Shown here: positions 62,295 through 64,000 of the stretch, one piece after another
Numbering within the stretch: position 1 is the stretch's first letter
How the letters are laid out: every line of letters starts with the position of its first letter
From: Diplonema papillatum
Lineage: Eukaryota > Euglenozoa > Diplonemea > Diplonemida > Diplonemidae
Length of the DNA stretch: 64,000 nt
Reading direction: 5' to 3'
NCBI GenBank assembly: GCA_030068145.1
Contig: JAPJBO010000080.1
Location: forward strand, 310,001 to 374,000
The notes under the pieces: model-generated
Told to the model about the DNA's origin: nothing
Databases searched by the model: none
Seen by the model: the letters and a program-made list of their open reading frames with translations, nothing else
Translations under genes and position numbers: made by a program

Positions 62295-62918
62295 ATGCGC
62301 AGAATAGTTTGGAACCAGAGCAGTCCACCAGCTCACCAGGTCAGACAACTAGTGCCCTTGAACTCTTTCCCCACTGCAAAGAAAACGCTGAAAAACAAAG
62401 AGAAAGAGCGGGCCGGCTTTGAAACTGAACGAGAGCTCCGCATTTGGAAGGCAAGAGGGCAGCAATCAGAAAGGGGGGACGCTGTTCTCGAGCAGAAAAC
62501 GACGTCGTCTTCGCAACCGAAGTGTTTTACTTATCATCGAGAGTTCTGGGTCAATGTATTGGTCTCGTTAAGTATGACAAGCCGGTGGCGGCATGCTTTC
62601 AACTGCTCAATTGCAGCCGGTGGCGGCATGCTTTCAACTGCTCAATTGCAGCCGGTGGCGGCATGCTTTCAACTGCTCAATTGCAGCCGGTGGCGGCATG
62701 CTTTCAACTGCTCAATTGCAGCCGGTGGCGGCATGCTTTCAACTGCTCAATTGCACAAAGAGTTGGTCAAAGTAAGAACGCACCAGCGTTCAACAAAGCC
62801 TGTGGAAGTGCTCGCCTCGTTGATCCAAAACCTTGGCGTGGCAGCACGGGTTGATCTAGCTAGACAACTGGCACCGAGGGAAACTTCCCGCGTTGGCAAG
62901 GTTGCGGCTCCATTTTAA
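62295..62918 (+). CDS. ORF with internal 35-bp repeats, doubtful
   Basis: 207 codons from ATG 62295 to TAA 62918. The first 95 residues are charged (KKTLKNKEKERAGFETEREL) and the last 50 (HKELVKVRTHQRSTKPVEVL, QNLGVAARVDLARQL) look protein-like, but the middle is five perfect 35-bp repeats. Because 35 is not a multiple of three, the repeat is read in all three frames in turn. No family is recognised and no promoter module precedes it. It may be a real gene recently expanded by the repeat or a chance frame. Confidence 0.25.
   Translation: MRRIVWNQSSPPAHQVRQLVPLNSFPTAKKTLKNKEKERAGFETERELRIWKARGQQSERGDAVLEQKTTSSSQPKCFTYHREFWVNVLVSLSMTSRWRHAFNCSIAAGGGMLSTAQLQPVAACFQLLNCSRWRHAFNCSIAAGGGMLSTAQLHKELVKVRTHQRSTKPVEVLASLIQNLGVAARVDLARQLAPRETSRVGKVAAPF
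62581..62755. repeat. perfect 35-bp tandem repeat, five copies
   Basis: GCCGGTGGCGGCATGCTTTC plus AACTGCTCAATTGCA, five identical units at 62581, 62616, 62651, 62686 and 62721. Confidence 0.95.
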
Positions 62919-62989
62919 CCCGCGCGAATCTGTGGCTGTGGACCTACTCTTCCCCTCTTCCCAACCACGAGCACTCGTGACGGATTCGC

Positions 62990-63200
62990 CTGTGCTCTGG
63001 TAGCACGGGTGGTCCTGACTGACGAGCTACGAACAGCCGCGTGACAAACCAGACTCACACCGCAGTCCTGTCTGCAGACACTCAGGTTCCGCGCTGATGA
63101 TGGTCCGCCTTCTGTGTCCGTGGCTTAAAGGACCGAAACACGGCGCAGACGGGACCAGTGCGGTGTTGAGCACATACCCATTTCAAGCACGTTCTTGCAA
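62990..63200. repeat. R9-type middle with R14-like end
   Basis: GACGAGCTACGAACAGCCGC, CACTCAGGTTCCGCGCTGAT and GGTGTTGAGCACATACCC are shared with 4960-5040 and 6535-6610. Confidence 0.5.
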
Positions 63201-63654
63201 TCCCCCACACCCGAAGCGACGACAAGCGCGGCACACGCGACCCTTCCGGTCGAAGCTGGCGTTCGTTTCGTGCTCGTGTGTTGGCGAATCCGACGGTGAC
63301 ACCTTCCCCCCCGCCGTAGCTGCCTTTGGTGTAAATATGGTCCTTTGGCAGAGTGAGAGCCAATGCCCGCTCATCGCACCTTTAAGACACGGCTGCGCCG
63401 CGCGTGCTCTTGACAGTCGCTAGTGTGCACAGCCGTTGGGATTACAAGGGGTTTATCGGGCACTCGAGAGAGAGCTGTTCGTTCGACTACAGGAATCACT
63501 CGTTGTTTGCTTATAACAAGTGGACCGTGTACACCCTGTAGACTCGGTCGAACAGCCTCCCTGGCCCTGCCCCGCGGCGTTTTGGCATGAGCCAGGAACC
63601 TCAAGGGGAGCAGCGCGAGAGGCATCGTCCACGCTTCATAAAGTTTATGCATAC

Positions 63655-63712
63655 GTGTGGTACGTTCATTCGCGTGCAAACTGACTCCCCGCTAAAACGC
63701 AACGAGAAGGAT
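63655..63712. repeat. palindromic motif P45, diverged copy 4
   Basis: TATGCATACGTGTGGTACGT, TCATTCGCGTGCAAACTGA, then CTCCCCGCTAAAACGCAACG. The conserved ends are clear; the stem is only partly paired here. 63713-64000 shows no gene. Confidence 0.4.
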
Positions 63713-64000
63713 GTTCATGCTGACAGCGTGTGACATCGCATGTGGTCACGGCTTCTTCTACAATGCCACTGAGGAGGGCTTCTTTCCCGGTGCTGGCACG
63801 GGTAAGGACGGATAGGCAGCCGGTGACTGACTAATCGTGCGATCAACGAACAGAAATAACAGAAAAGACAAAAGAAGCACCAACCAACCTTTTTCGGACG
63901 CCAAAGATAAAGCACAACGAACTCGTGTCGAACGGAGACTGAAAACTGTACCAGAAACCTTAACTCGAAATTTTTGATTTCTTGACACAAGAAACAGTTA

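Overview
The window is from a repeat-choked nuclear genome of a eukaryote, most likely a protist. Introns appear to be GT-AG and upstream core promoters contain a TATA-type box. There is a two-exon secreted GPI-type rhamnogalacturonan lyase, a plant/alga-style Nudix hydrolase and an MFS transporter, but no rRNA, operons or bacterial-type gene packing. The pectin lyase with a Pro/Thr/Ala-rich GPI tail would suit an oomycete-like stramenopile, but the lineage cannot be fixed from this window. Only about four genes look intact; perhaps 85-90% of the sequence is satellites, MITEs, SINE-like units, fold-back elements and broken gene copies.

Layout. 0-13 kb: a broken unknown gene (91-1279), dispersed repeats, small MITEs and a broken ubiquitin-specific protease-like frame (8389-9233). 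13.1-18.0 kb: a 43-bp satellite with a 128-bp three-monomer higher-order period. 18.1-20.9 kb: a small ORF, a 152-bp tandem array, a second copy of the unknown gene's conserved segment and a (GT)n tract of about 275 bp. 21-24.3 kb: an 89-bp minisatellite inside a MITE and a GC-rich block with a perfect hairpin. 24.35-25.99 kb: an element with inverted arms of about 560 bp. 26.06-28.98 kb: a minisatellite of about 46 bp. 30-33.7 kb: nested MITEs, inverted satellite arms and the Nudix gene with several partial copies and (GCATT)n arrays. 35.2-36.5 kb: a helical protein gene with a MITE just upstream and its 3' end triplicated. 37.7-42.7 kb: an MFS gene fragment, tRNA-like SINE modules, and a 2.3-kb element with terminal inverted repeats. 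42.7-47.8 kb: the MFS transporter gene, whose putative last exon lies 3.8 kb away beyond LINE reverse-transcriptase fragments. 47.9-51.8 kb: tandem arrays and a fold-back element. 52.8-57.5 kb: the pectin lyase gene with three partial copies of itself around and inside its intron. 57.5-64 kb: further dispersed repeats, including a MITE nested in another MITE with a visible target-site duplication.

The most notable signal is a promoter-like module (GGTCACCCGGAGACT, then a TATA-like box, then AAGCGAACTTTCACTCT). It precedes both the MFS and the pectin lyase genes and recurs in at least eight other places, often beside repeats or gene fragments. Other candidates are a roughly 45-nt palindromic motif whose stem changes in a base-paired way between copies, several perfect 15-24 bp hairpins with tiny loops, and two SINE-like families sharing one (TAC)n tail. 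I recognised no LTR retroelement, Polinton or other virus-like copy.
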